Made by a program: the position numbers and the translations under genes. Positions 35,768 to 44,034 of a stretch of 64,000 bases of DNA are shown here, one piece after another. The notes under the pieces are model-generated. The model saw nothing but the letters and a program-made list of their open reading frames with translations. It searched no databases and was not told where the DNA came from. Origin of the DNA: Pararhodobacter sp. CCB-MM2 (lineage in GTDB: Bacteria; Pseudomonadota; Alphaproteobacteria; Rhodobacterales; Rhodobacteraceae); contig NZ_LRRR01000009.1 in the NCBI RefSeq assembly GCF_001691415.1, positions 62,001-126,000 of the forward strand, given 5' to 3'. Each line of letters starts with the position of its first letter. Within the stretch, counting starts at the first letter, position 1.

Positions 35768-36577
35768 TCAGCCGTGCGACGCCCGTGCCGTCGCCCCGAC
35801 ATAGCGCAGCCCGCGCGGCCCCCAATGCGGCCAGGCCAGCAGCTCGGAGATCGTCACCGCCTCCAGCCCGCGGGCGGCGATTCCGTCCAGAACGGCCGGC
35901 ACGGCGCGGATGGTCGGCCCATGGATGTCATGTGCCAGAATGACCGCCCCGGGCCGCGCCCCGCGCAGCATGCGGTTCGCCACGACCGAGACGCCCGGCC
36001 GGCGCCAATCCTCAGGATCGACGGACCAGACCACGGTCGACAGGTTGCGGTTGTCGAACAGCATGTGTTGCTGGCGCGGCGAGAAAGAGCCATAGGGCGG
36101 CCGCAGCGTCACCGGCACCGCGCCGACGATGTCCCACACGATTTGCTGGGTGCGGTCGATCTCATTGAGGACCGTACCATTGCCCAGACGCGACAGGACC
36201 GGATGCGTATAGGTGTGGTTGCCGATCTCATGCCCCTCGGCGACCATGCGGCGCAGGATCTCCGGGTAGCGACGGGCATTCTGGCCGATAACGTAGAAGG
36301 TGGCCTTGGCGTTGTAGCGCGCCAGGATGTCCAGCAGCATCGGCGTGTTGGTCGGATGCGGCCCGTCATCAAAGGTCAGCGCGACACGGGGCCGCGATGT
36401 TTCAACAGCGTTGAGCGAGACCACCTCATGTGTCCGCTGCAGCGCGGGCATGGGCCGGACAGGCGTCGCGGGCACGGATTGCGCCCGCGCAACAGAACTC
36501 ATTCCCGGTACCGCGATACCCCCCAGGCATGCGGCACCGAGACCGGACAGCAGCGTCCGGCGATCGAAATTGGTCAC
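35768..36577 (-). CDS. Exported polysaccharide deacetylase (NodB domain)
   Basis: A 269-residue protein. The GTG at 36577 is chosen because GGGGGA lies 6 bases upstream and the product then begins MTNFDRRTLLSGLGAACLGG, a twin-arginine-type signal ending near SVARA (residue 32). The NodB domain has VALTFDDGPHPTN (catalytic Asp and metal Asp), the HTYTHP metal histidines and RPPYGSFSPRQQ, and a late ILAHDIHG. Removes acetyl groups from a surface or cell-wall polysaccharide. An upstream ATG frame from 36634 would bury the signal and is rejected. Confidence 0.85.
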   Translation of the reverse strand: MTNFDRRTLLSGLGAACLGGIAVPGMSSVARAQSVPATPVRPMPALQRTHEVVSLNAVETSRPRVALTFDDGPHPTNTPMLLDILARYNAKATFYVIGQNARRYPEILRRMVAEGHEIGNHTYTHPVLSRLGNGTVLNEIDRTQQIVWDIVGAVPVTLRPPYGSFSPRQQHMLFDNRNLSTVVWSVDPEDWRRPGVSVVANRMLRGARPGAVILAHDIHGPTIRAVPAVLDGIAARGLEAVTISELLAWPHWGPRGLRYVGATARASHG

Positions 36578-36827
36578 ACTGTCCCCCGACAGTTGTGTTG
36601 GCAGCTTTCTCTGTCCTAGTGCCGCAAGGCCCAATGTTTAAAGGCGATTCACGATAGCGAGCCATCGTCTCTTGTGGAGTGCGGCATGAAAACCACAAGA
36701 TGTGGATAAACTTGCCCTGTACAGGGTGAGTCTTGTTGCGAGGCGGCCACGCGGAAGGGGATTGCGCCGGCACCGTTTTGCCCCGCGCACTCGCCAATAA
36801 CGCGAATTTCCTCAAGAAAATGGCGAA

Positions 36828-38129
36828 TCAGAGCTTGTCGCGCAGCGAGAACCACAGCATTGCGGCGACCATCAGCGGCCAGCGCAGCGTCGCGCCACCG
36901 GGGAAGCTGGGGCTCGGGACATTGGCCATGACGTCGAAGCGCTCCGCCTGCCCGGCGATTGCTTCGGCCATCAGCTTGCCACCCAAAGTGCCCATCGCCA
37001 CCCCATGCCCCGAGAAGCCCGAGGCCGTCAGCACATTCCCCGCCAGACGGGCGAAATGCGGCATGCGGTTGAAGGCGATGCCCAGAGTCCCGCCCCAGGC
37101 ATGGGTGATCTCGATGCCCTTCAGCTGCGGGAAGATCTCTTCCATCGGCTTGCGGACCTTGGCGGCGATATCCTGCGGGAATTGATAGCCATAGCTCTCG
37201 CCGCCGCCGAACAGCAGCCGGTTGTCCTGCGAGAACCGGAAGTAGTTGATGACGAATTTCGAATCCGCCACGGCGTGATCGCCCAGGATGATCCCGGCGC
37301 GTTCCGCGTCGCTCATCGGTCGGGTCGCGGCGATGAAATTGTTGATCGGCATGACCCGCGCCGCAACCGAGGGCTCCAGCCGGCCCATATAGCCGTTCAG
37401 CCCCATGGCCACGAACCGCGCGGTGATCTGTGCGGCTTCGGTCTCGACCCGCGCCGGATCGGCCTTGGTGACGGCGGTCACGCGCGATTGCTCATAGATC
37501 CGCACGCCCGCCGCCCGCGCCGCCCGCGCGAGGCCCAGCGCATAACGCAGCGGATGCAGATGCCCGCCGCCCATGTCGATATCCCCGCCATGATAGCAGG
37601 GCGAGCCGACCATCTCGCGCATCTCGTCGCGGTTCAGGGGGCGGATCTCGTGGTAGTCGTAATCGCGCGCCAGCTTCTCGGCATAGTCGTGGAATTCGGG
37701 CACATAGCGCGGCTTGTGCGCCGCATGGATGATGCCCGGCGCATAACCGGCCTCGGGCGCGTGTTTCGCGGCCAGCTCCCGGGTCAGCGCGACGCTTTCC
37801 AGCGAGAGGTCCCAGAGGGCGCGCGCCGCCGTCTTGCCGACCACCCCCCCCAGCGCCGCCTGACCCAGCCGCTGCCCGGTGCCGCCCTGCCCGCCATTAC
37901 GCCCCGAGGCGCCGAAGCCCACCCGCTGCGCTTCCAGCAGGATGACATCATAGCCGCGCTCGGCCAGATGCAGCGCGGCCGAGAGCCCGGTAAAGCCGCC
38001 GCCAATGACGCAGACATCGCAACTCAGCGCCCCCTGCGCCGCCGGGAAGGGCGGCAGGGCCTCGGCGCTCGCGGCGTACCAGCTCTCCGGGTAGGTGCCC
38101 GGACGGTCATTGGCGGTCAGCAGATCCAT
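36828..38129 (-). CDS. FAD-dependent amine oxidase (PuuB-like DAO family)
   Basis: A 433-residue flavoprotein with CDVCVIGGGFTGLSAALHLAER (37-58), GFGASGRNGGQ (about 72-82) and a C-terminal ASGFSGHGVAMGTLGGKLMAEA, closest in pattern to gamma-glutamylputrescine oxidase and related oxidases. It lies 4 bases downstream of the class III aminotransferase gene, so both form one operon. Likely oxidises a primary amine or gamma-glutamyl amine; exact substrate is uncertain. Confidence 0.87.
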   Translation of the reverse strand: MDLLTANDRPGTYPESWYAASAEALPPFPAAQGALSCDVCVIGGGFTGLSAALHLAERGYDVILLEAQRVGFGASGRNGGQGGTGQRLGQAALGGVVGKTAARALWDLSLESVALTRELAAKHAPEAGYAPGIIHAAHKPRYVPEFHDYAEKLARDYDYHEIRPLNRDEMREMVGSPCYHGGDIDMGGGHLHPLRYALGLARAARAAGVRIYEQSRVTAVTKADPARVETEAAQITARFVAMGLNGYMGRLEPSVAARVMPINNFIAATRPMSDAERAGIILGDHAVADSKFVINYFRFSQDNRLLFGGGESYGYQFPQDIAAKVRKPMEEIFPQLKGIEITHAWGGTLGIAFNRMPHFARLAGNVLTASGFSGHGVAMGTLGGKLMAEAIAGQAERFDVMANVPSPSFPGGATLRWPLMVAAMLWFSLRDKL

Positions 38130-38133
38130 GGTT

Positions 38134-39528
38134 TCAGGCCTTCTTCAGCAGACCTTCCTCTTTCATCTTCGCATAGGCCTCGTCCAGCGCCTTGGTCGCG
38201 CGGTCGATCAGGATGTCGATCTCCGAGGGCGTGATGACCAGCGGCGGCGAGATGATCATCCGGTCATAGACATGGCGCATGATGACGTTGTTGGCAAAGC
38301 AGCGCTCGCGGGTGATGTAGCCCGCCGTCCCCGCATCCGCCGCGAATTTCGCGCGCTCGCCCTTCACCGGCGTCAGCGCCAGCGAGCCCATGAGGCCGAT
38401 CAGCTTCGTCTCGCCCACCAGCGGGTGATCGGCCAGCGCGTGCCAACGCTGCGCGAGGTAGGGATGCGCCACGTCGCGCACATGCTCGACCACGCCTTCC
38501 TCCTCCATGATGCGCAGGTTCTCCAGCGCGATGGCGGCGGCGACCGGGTGGCCGGAATAGGTGTAGCCGTGGTTGAACTCATCAGACGCAATCACCGCCG
38601 CAACCTCGTCGCAGACAACCGAGCCACCAATCGGCGCGTAGCCCGAGCTGAGGCCCTTGGCGATGGTCATGATATGCGGCTTGATGTTCAGCGTCTGGCT
38701 GCCGAACCAATTGCCGGTGCGCCCGAAGCCGGTGATGACCTCGTCGGCAATCAGCAGAATGCCGTATTCCTCGACGATGCGCTGGATTTCGGGCCAATAG
38801 CTGTCGGGCGCGATGATCACGCCGCCCGCGCCCTGCACCGGCTCGGCAATGAAGGCACCGACCTTATCCGCGCCGATCTCGAGGATCTTCGCTTCCAGTT
38901 CGCGCGCGCGCATCAGGCCGAACTCCTCGGGCGTCATTTCGCCCCCCTCGGCATACCAATGCGGCTGGCCGATATGCACGATGCCGGGGATCGGCAGGTT
39001 GCCCTGCTCATGCATCGACACCATCCCGCCGAGCGAGGCACTCCCCACGCCCGAGCCATGGTAGCCATTCATGCGCGAGATGATGACCGAGCGCTCCGGC
39101 TGGCCCTTCAACGCCCAGTAGTGGCGCACGAGGCGGATATTGGTCTCGTTCGCTTCCGAACCCGAGGAGGCGAAGAACACATGGTTCAGATCGCCCGGCG
39201 CCAGCTCGGCGATGCGCGCGGCCAAGGCGATGGCGGGCACATGCGAGGTCTGGAAGAAGGTGTTGTAATAGGGAAGCTCGCGGATCTGGCGCGCGGCCGC
39301 ATCGGCAATCGAGTCCCGCCCGTAGCCGACGTTGACGCACCACAGGCCAGCCATGCCGTCGATGATCTCGTGCCCCTCGCTATCGGTCAGGAACACGCCC
39401 TTGGCGCGGGTGATGATCCGCGCGCCCTTTTGCGCCAATTGGTCGTTGGTGGTGAAGGGATGCATGTGATGCGCCGCGTCGAGAGCCTGCAGCTCGGCGG
39501 TGGGCATGTGATTGGTGATCGTGCGCAT
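38134..39528 (-). CDS. Class III (omega-amino acid/polyamine) aminotransferase
   Basis: A 464-residue PLP aminotransferase. Landmarks: GMAGLWCVNVGYGRDSIADA (about 58-77), the cofactor-phosphate loop SSGSEANETNIRLVRHY, LLIADEVITGFGRTGNWFG (about 248-266, Asp binding PLP N1) and TIAKGLSSGYAPIGGSV, containing the Schiff-base Lys near 284. This subgroup uses beta-alanine, putrescine or other omega-amines with pyruvate. ATG at 39528 has GGAG upstream. A palindrome 84 bases before the start (39612-39625) is a probable operator. Confidence 0.9.
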   Translation of the reverse strand: MRTITNHMPTAELQALDAAHHMHPFTTNDQLAQKGARIITRAKGVFLTDSEGHEIIDGMAGLWCVNVGYGRDSIADAAARQIRELPYYNTFFQTSHVPAIALAARIAELAPGDLNHVFFASSGSEANETNIRLVRHYWALKGQPERSVIISRMNGYHGSGVGSASLGGMVSMHEQGNLPIPGIVHIGQPHWYAEGGEMTPEEFGLMRARELEAKILEIGADKVGAFIAEPVQGAGGVIIAPDSYWPEIQRIVEEYGILLIADEVITGFGRTGNWFGSQTLNIKPHIMTIAKGLSSGYAPIGGSVVCDEVAAVIASDEFNHGYTYSGHPVAAAIALENLRIMEEEGVVEHVRDVAHPYLAQRWHALADHPLVGETKLIGLMGSLALTPVKGERAKFAADAGTAGYITRERCFANNVIMRHVYDRMIISPPLVITPSEIDILIDRATKALDEAYAKMKEEGLLKKA

Positions 39529-39611
39529 GACGGGAACTCCTGTTGCCCCACTGTTCAACGGCAGTGGGGGATTCGCCCCAATCTACGCAACCCCGCCAGA
39601 ACCCGCAACGC

Positions 39612-39625
39612 AATTTGATCAAATT
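39612..39625. promoter_or_regulatory. GntR-type operator upstream of the aminotransferase
   Basis: AATTTGATCAAATT is a perfect 14-base palindrome. Its TGATCAAAT core recurs at 40504-40517 before the gntR gene, suggesting both are bound by the GntR protein encoded at 39829-40491. Confidence 0.6.
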
Positions 39626-39710
39626 CCCTCAGCTCGACCGGCCGCGCTTACGGGATGCCCAAACAGTTGAGTATTTGGAACAAGGTGAAACCCAAGCGCG
39701 CCCCTTCTTC

Positions 39711-39760
39711 CTCATCTTCGTTCTAGAAATATCCCGGGGGTCCGGGGGCAGAGCCCCCGG
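39711..39760 (-). repeat. Dispersed CTTCGTTC/hairpin repeat, copy 1
   Basis: Contains CTCATCTTCGTTCTAGAAAT, ATCCCGGGGG and a CCGGGGG...CCCCCGG hairpin. Related copies are at 43929-43995 and 48989-49041, all in the same orientation and each just behind a minus-strand gene (here gntR), so it may act in transcription ending. Confidence 0.7.
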
Positions 39761-39828
39761 CTTGGTCGCCCAAGGAGCCCGCGCCCGAAGGGCCGGGGGA
39801 CGAGGGCGAAACCCCTCACCCGTTTCCG

Positions 39829-40491
39829 TCAGCCGTGCGCCCGCGCGTCCGTCTGAACCCGCTCGATCCCCTGCCGGATATCGCCCTCGATGGCCCGCGC
39901 CAGCCCCTCGGCATCGCCCGCGCGCATGGCGGCGATCGCCAGCTTGTGGCGGTCCGGGCCGATCTCGTTCTCGCTGGTGATCACCACCCGCAAGGACGGC
40001 GCGAAGCGCAGCCAGAGCGAGCGGGTGAGCGATGTCAGGATCGGCGCCTCCGCCGCCTCGTAGAGGGCGAAATGGAAACGGTAATTGCCGGCCAGATAGC
40101 CGCGCACATCCTCGGCGTCGATGGCGGCATCGATCTCCCGGTCGATCTCTTCCAGCTGGTCCACAGCTTCGGGCGTCAGCCGAAGCATTGCCAGTTCCGC
40201 CAGCCTTGGCTCCAAAGCCAACCGTGCGAAGGCCAGCTCATCGGCCTGTGAGGGGCTCAGGCGGGGCACCGAGACGCGGCGGTTCTCGTGCAGGACCAGC
40301 GCGCCCTCGGCCGTCAGGCGCCGGATCGCCTCTCGTACCGGGGTCATGCCGGCGCCGGTGGCCGCCGTGATCCCCTGGATCGTCACCTTTTGCCCCGGCA
40401 CCAGCTCGCCGAACATCGCCATATCGCGCAGCCGGCGATAGGTCGCTTCATGTTCAGGCAGTTTCCCGGGGGCTGGATCGTTCAGGGCCAT
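39829..40491 (-). CDS. GntR family transcriptional regulator (FCD)
   Basis: A 220-residue FadR-type regulator: winged helix at about 13-70 (GQKVTIQGITAATGAGMTPV and REAIRRLTAEGALV) and an FCD effector domain (ARLALEPRLAELA near 89-101). It is divergent from the P1 peptidase gene and co-oriented with the aminotransferase-oxidase operon. Palindromes at 39612-39625 and 40504-40517 make it the likely local repressor of all three. Confidence 0.88.
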   Translation of the reverse strand: MALNDPAPGKLPEHEATYRRLRDMAMFGELVPGQKVTIQGITAATGAGMTPVREAIRRLTAEGALVLHENRRVSVPRLSPSQADELAFARLALEPRLAELAMLRLTPEAVDQLEEIDREIDAAIDAEDVRGYLAGNYRFHFALYEAAEAPILTSLTRSLWLRFAPSLRVVITSENEIGPDRHKLAIAAMRAGDAEGLARAIEGDIRQGIERVQTDARAHG

Positions 40492-40503
40492 GGCGAATGT
40501 AAC

Positions 40504-40517
40504 AATCTGATCAAATC
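40504..40517. promoter_or_regulatory. GntR-type operator in the gntR/P1 peptidase divergent region
   Basis: AATCTGATCAAATC, sharing the TGATCAAAT core with 39612-39625; it lies 13 bases upstream of the gntR ATG and about 90 before the P1 peptidase ATG, so one bound repressor could affect both. Confidence 0.55.
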
Positions 40518-40604
40518 CACCGTTAGCCCATCCTCGCCCCCCTGCCTAGCCGTTTACGTCCCGACAGCGCGCCCATAGGCTGGCTGCCCAAACAGGAGGC
40601 CCCG

Positions 40605-41603
40605 ATGACCCTACCCCGCCCCGGAGCGCGCAACCTCATCACCGATGTGCCCGGCCTCAGTGTCGGCAATGCGCGGGACGACCGGGTCAAGACCGGCGTG
40701 ACGGTGCTGCTGGGCGACCAGCCGATGGTCGCGGGCGTGCATGTCATGGGCGGCGCGCCCGGCACGCGCGAGACGGACCTGCTGGCGCCCGACAAGATGG
40801 TGCAGGCGGTCGACGCGCTGGTGCTCTCGGGCGGCTCGGCCTTCGGGCTGGCGGCGGGTCAGGGGGTGATGGACGCGCTGGCGGCGCGGGGGCGCGGCTT
40901 TGCCGTGGGGCCGGTGCGGGTGCCCATCGTGCCCGGTGCGATCCTGTTCGACCTGATCAACGGCGGCGACAAGGATTGGGACGAGAACCCCTATCCCGCT
41001 TTGGGCCGTTCCGCGCTGGCGGCCTGTGCCGAGGACTTTGCGCTGGGATCCGAGGGCGCGGGGGCCGGCGCGCTGGTTGCCGGGCTGAAGGGCGGGCTCG
41101 GCTCGGCTTCGCTGGTGCTGGAGAATGGCATCACCGTGGGCGCCTTGGTCGCGGTGAACGCCTTGGGATCGGTGACCATGGGCAAGACCCGCCATTTCTG
41201 GGCCGCCCCTTTCGAGATCGACGGCGAGTTGGGCGCCCTTGGCCCCCCGCCCGAGGCCCCGCCGATGTTCCCGGTCCCCCTAAAATCGCTGGGCGAGGCC
41301 ACGACCATCGCCATCGTCGCCACCGATGCCACCCTGACCAAACCCCAAGCCACACGGCTGGCCACCGCGGCCCATGACGGTTTGGCGCGGGCCATCGTTC
41401 CCGCCCATACGCCGCATGATGGGGATCTGGTGTTCGCCGCCTCGACCGGCCGCCAAGCCTTGCCAGAGGGCGCGGCACTGGAACTCGGTCACGCGGCGGC
41501 GCTGACGCTCAGCCGGGCCATCGCCCGCGCGATCCACGCGGCAACCCCGCAGCCCGGAGACCTGCTCCCTTGCTGGTCACAGCGCGCGGCTCACTCCGGG
41601 TAA
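40605..41603 (+). CDS. P1 family (DmpA/BapA) aminopeptidase
   Basis: A 332-residue N-terminal-nucleophile peptidase of the S58/P1 family, which processes itself into two chains. Family segments: ITDVPGLSVGNA at the start, LSGGSAFGLAAGQGVMDAL (about 74-92), GSEGAGAGALVAGLKGGLGS and EATTIAIVATDATLTKPQA (231-249). Self-cleavage is expected before Thr233 or Thr234, a threonine variant of the nucleophile. Relatives act on N-terminal D- or beta-amino acids. Its 3' end overlaps the convergent lipoprotein gene by 13 bases. Confidence 0.87.
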   Translation: MTLPRPGARNLITDVPGLSVGNARDDRVKTGVTVLLGDQPMVAGVHVMGGAPGTRETDLLAPDKMVQAVDALVLSGGSAFGLAAGQGVMDALAARGRGFAVGPVRVPIVPGAILFDLINGGDKDWDENPYPALGRSALAACAEDFALGSEGAGAGALVAGLKGGLGSASLVLENGITVGALVAVNALGSVTMGKTRHFWAAPFEIDGELGALGPPPEAPPMFPVPLKSLGEATTIAIVATDATLTKPQATRLATAAHDGLARAIVPAHTPHDGDLVFAASTGRQALPEGAALELGHAAALTLSRAIARAIHAATPQPGDLLPCWSQRAAHSG

Positions 41604-41971
41604 GCGGCCTGACACTGCGCCCGCGCGGTGGCCGAGGTCGCCTCGGCCCGGGCCAGCTGCGTTTCCAGAAGCGCGATGCGCTCGCGCTCGAACTCGGGGT
41701 TGATGCGGTGGCGGATCTCCTCGGTGGTGCTGTCCCACCGCATGCAGGGCACCGGCTGGCCATTCTCGCCCGGGCAGACCGAGGGGACCAATTCGCGCCC
41801 CGGAATCCGCTCGATCGCATAGCCACGGCTCAGATTGCCGCGATGCTCGTCCAAGGCGCGGCGCACGTCACGCAGGTCCTGATCGGCGGCGACAAGGCAT
41901 TGCTGCAAGGGCGAACAGGCGGCCAGCGCCACAGCACCGCACAGCATCGAGATCGTCAGAAACCGGGTCAT
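41591..41971 (-). CDS. Small predicted lipoprotein
   Basis: A 126-residue protein with a type II signal (MTRFLTISMLCGAVALAACS; lipobox LAAC, Cys19). The mature part is helical, carries Cys pairs (QQC, VCPGENGQPVPCMRWD) and a C-terminal coiled-coil-like ERERIALLETQLARAEATSA. No family recognised. It converges on and overlaps the P1 peptidase gene. Its RBS region (GGAGAGG) supports the ATG at 41971. Confidence 0.7.
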   Translation of the reverse strand: MTRFLTISMLCGAVALAACSPLQQCLVAADQDLRDVRRALDEHRGNLSRGYAIERIPGRELVPSVCPGENGQPVPCMRWDSTTEEIRHRINPEFERERIALLETQLARAEATSATARAQCQAAYPE

Positions 41972-41995
41972 GTCACCTCTCCTCCCCCGCAGGGT

Positions 41996-42202
41996 TCACT
42001 CCAGCTCTCGCGCTTCCGAGGCCAGCATGATGGGGATGCCGTTGCGGATCGGAAAGGCCAGATGCGCGGTCTGCGAGATCAGTTCCTGCGCCTCGGCATC
42101 ATAGGTCAACTGGCCCTGCGTCACCGGGCAGACCAAGGATTCCAGCATGTGGCGCTCGGCACGGGGGCCGCGATCCTCGGCATCGCCTCCAAGATCAGGC
42201 AT
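41996..42202 (-). CDS. Trm112-like protein
   Basis: A 68-residue Trm112/UPF0434 family protein. It has one [17 protein letters not shown] motif (Cys25; the family zinc cysteines are reduced, as in many bacterial members) and the conserved [21 protein letters not shown] ending. Bacterial members are thought to support methyltransferases or other enzymes. Co-oriented with the LON-domain gene, 12 bases downstream of it. Confidence 0.85.
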   Translation of the reverse strand: MPDLGGDAEDRGPRAERHMLESLVCPVTQGQLTYDAEAQELISQTAHLAFPIRNGIPIMLASEARELE

Positions 42203-42214
42203 CGGATGTCTCCT

Positions 42215-42874
42215 TCATTGCATCATCTCGCCGCCGTCGCCTTCGCGCAGCGCGAATTCCATCAGCGTCACCAAGGTCTCGCGCCGCAAGGCCAGCGAGG
42301 GGGCCTCCAGCAGCGCCTGCCGTTCTTCGGGCTGGAAGGGGCAAAGCATCGACAGCGCGTTGATCAAAAGCTCGTCCTCGGCATCCTTCAGGCTGCCCCA
42401 TTCCGTCGACAGCTGCGTCGCCTCGAAATAGCGGTGCAGCAGATCGAGGAAACCCTCGCGGTCCAGCGCCGGATCGGCCTCGGCCAAACCGATGTCCCGC
42501 TCGAACCCGGTCCAGCTGATCTGCGCGCGGCGATAGGGCAAGCCTTCCGAGGGCAGTTCGGCCCCCATGCGAAAGCGACTGACCCCGGTGAGGGTGATCA
42601 TGTAGCGGCCGTCCTCGGTTTCCGAGAGGGCGGTGAGACGGCCGGCGCAGCCGATGGCATGCAAGCGCTCCGCCGCGCCCGAGGGGGTCGGCCGGGGCTG
42701 GATCATGCCGATCAGCCGGCTCTTGGTCGCCATGCAATCTTCCAGCATCGCCAGATAGCGCGGCTCGAAGATGTGCAGCGGCAACTTGGCGCGCGGCAGC
42801 AGCAGCGCGCCCGGCAGCGGGAACAGGGCAATCGTGTCGGGAAGGTCCATCGCGGTCAGCATGCTTCCAGACAT
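42215..42874 (-). CDS. LON substrate-binding (N-terminal) domain protein
   Basis: A 219-residue protein consisting only of a LON N-terminal domain: IALFPLPGALLLPRAKLPLHIFEPRY (about 15-40) and GRYMITLTGVSRFRM near 88-102. It lacks the AAA+ ATPase and Ser-Lys protease parts of Lon. A GTG at 42883 is an alternative start three codons earlier. Follows the thioredoxin-like gene closely (27 bases), suggesting one transcript with Trm112. Confidence 0.88.
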   Translation of the reverse strand: MSGSMLTAMDLPDTIALFPLPGALLLPRAKLPLHIFEPRYLAMLEDCMATKSRLIGMIQPRPTPSGAAERLHAIGCAGRLTALSETEDGRYMITLTGVSRFRMGAELPSEGLPYRRAQISWTGFERDIGLAEADPALDREGFLDLLHRYFEATQLSTEWGSLKDAEDELLINALSMLCPFQPEERQALLEAPSLALRRETLVTLMEFALREGDGGEMMQ

Positions 42875-42901
42875 AGCGCGCACCCCCGATCCGGCAAAGG
42901 G

Positions 42902-43819
42902 TCAGGCGAAGATCATCGAGGTCAGGCGCCGACGCCCTTTCGCGACCAGCGGATCATTCGGCTTCAGCGCATCGAAGATCGTCAGCAGCTGAGCCTTCGC
43001 GGCACCGTCATTCCACTCACGATCGCGGCGGAACAGCTCAAGCAGCTCATCGATGGCGGCGGCTATATCGCCCTGCGCATGCAACGCCTGCGCCAGATCC
43101 AGCCGTGCCTGATGGTTGGCAGGGTCGTCGGCCAGCACGGCGCGCAGCTCGTCAACCGGACCGGCGCTCTCTGCCTGACGGGCCAGCGCCAGCTGGGCGC
43201 GGCCGGCCTCGATCTCCTGCGCCTTGGCGATGGCCGCGGGCGCGTTGTTGAGAAGCGCCTCGGCCTCATCCAGCTTGCCCGCAGCGATCTGCACACGCAC
43301 CAACCCGCCCAGAGCGCGGGCGTTCTCAGGCTCCTCGCCCAGAACGGCGGCGAAAACTTCGCCCGCATCGTCGAGATGACCGTCGGCCAGCATCGATTCC
43401 GCTTCGTCCAGCGCCGCCCCAAGACCGCCATCGTCGCCCGACAGCGCCGTCAGCTTTTCGACGAAGGTCTTCAGTTCGGACGGCGGCAGCGCGCCCTGGA
43501 AGGCATCGACCGGGCGGCCCTGATAGAAGGCATAAACCGTCGGGATCGACTGGATGCGCAGCTGCTGCGCCAGCATCTGGTTCTCGTCGACATTGACCTT
43601 CACCATCCGCACCTTGCCCTTGGCAGCGGTGACGGCAGCCTCCAGCGCCGGGCCCAAGGTCTTGCAGGGGCCGCACCACGGCGCCCAGAAGTCGACGATG
43701 ACCGGCACCTCCTGGCTGGCCTCGACGACGTCGACCATGAAGGCGGCCTCGTTCGAATCCTTGATCAGGTCGGCGGGCGCGGTGCCCGTGGCGGCGGTTT
43801 GGTCCAGATTACCCCGCAT
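42902..43819 (-). CDS. ybbN: Thioredoxin-TPR co-chaperone (YbbN/CnoX-like)
   Basis: A 305-residue protein: a thioredoxin domain (about 20-130) with the active site WCGPC at residues 48-52 and cis-Pro loop IQSIPTVYAF, then a TPR-like helical domain (LDEAESMLADGHLDDAGEVF, PENARALGGLVRVQIAAGKL). The E. coli homologue has an inactive SxxC; here the full CGPC motif suggests redox activity. ATG at 43819; the longer frame to 44212 is a shadow. Confidence 0.9.
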   Translation of the reverse strand: MRGNLDQTAATGTAPADLIKDSNEAAFMVDVVEASQEVPVIVDFWAPWCGPCKTLGPALEAAVTAAKGKVRMVKVNVDENQMLAQQLRIQSIPTVYAFYQGRPVDAFQGALPPSELKTFVEKLTALSGDDGGLGAALDEAESMLADGHLDDAGEVFAAVLGEEPENARALGGLVRVQIAAGKLDEAEALLNNAPAAIAKAQEIEAGRAQLALARQAESAGPVDELRAVLADDPANHQARLDLAQALHAQGDIAAAIDELLELFRRDREWNDGAAKAQLLTIFDALKPNDPLVAKGRRRLTSMIFA

Positions 43820-43928
43820 GGAATCCCCTCGAAAGTCTGTGTCTCGCTCTGCGCGGCTGCCCCCTATATGCGACCGCCACTCCCGCGATCCAAGGGGCAA
43901 GATGCGCAACCTCTCCCGCCCCGCCCCC

Positions 43929-43995
43929 AATCTTCGTTCCGAAAATATCCTCGGGGGGAGGGCCGCACGGCCCGTGGGGGGCAGACAGCCCCCGG
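43929..43995 (-). repeat. Dispersed CTTCGTTC/hairpin repeat, copy 2
   Basis: AATCTTCGTTCCGAAAATAT, TCCTCGGGGGG, an extra GGGCCGCACGGCCC hairpin absent from the other copies, then GGGGGG...CCCCCGG. It sits 40 bases behind the xthA stop on the minus strand. Confidence 0.7.
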
Positions 43996-44034
43996 CGCGG
44001 CGAAGGGGGCTCGATGCCCCCGACGCCGCGCGCC

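Larger units (their letters stand above)
39529..39828. other. Intergenic region with operator and dispersed repeat
   Basis: The 300 bases between the aminotransferase start and the gntR stop hold the TTGATCAA-type palindrome (39612-39625) and one copy of the CTTCGTTC-type repeat (39711-39760). No gene was recognised. Confidence 0.6.

Noticed and set aside
36701..36726. A perfect DnaA box (TGTGGATAA) followed by a CCCTGTACAGGG palindrome.
   Set aside because: A single 9-mer is expected by chance about once in this length, there is no box cluster or AT-rich unwinding region, and no replication gene nearby.
41591..41603. 13-base convergent overlap as evidence of a frameshift or misannotation.
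   Set aside because: Both proteins have sensible ends, so this is ordinary compact packing.
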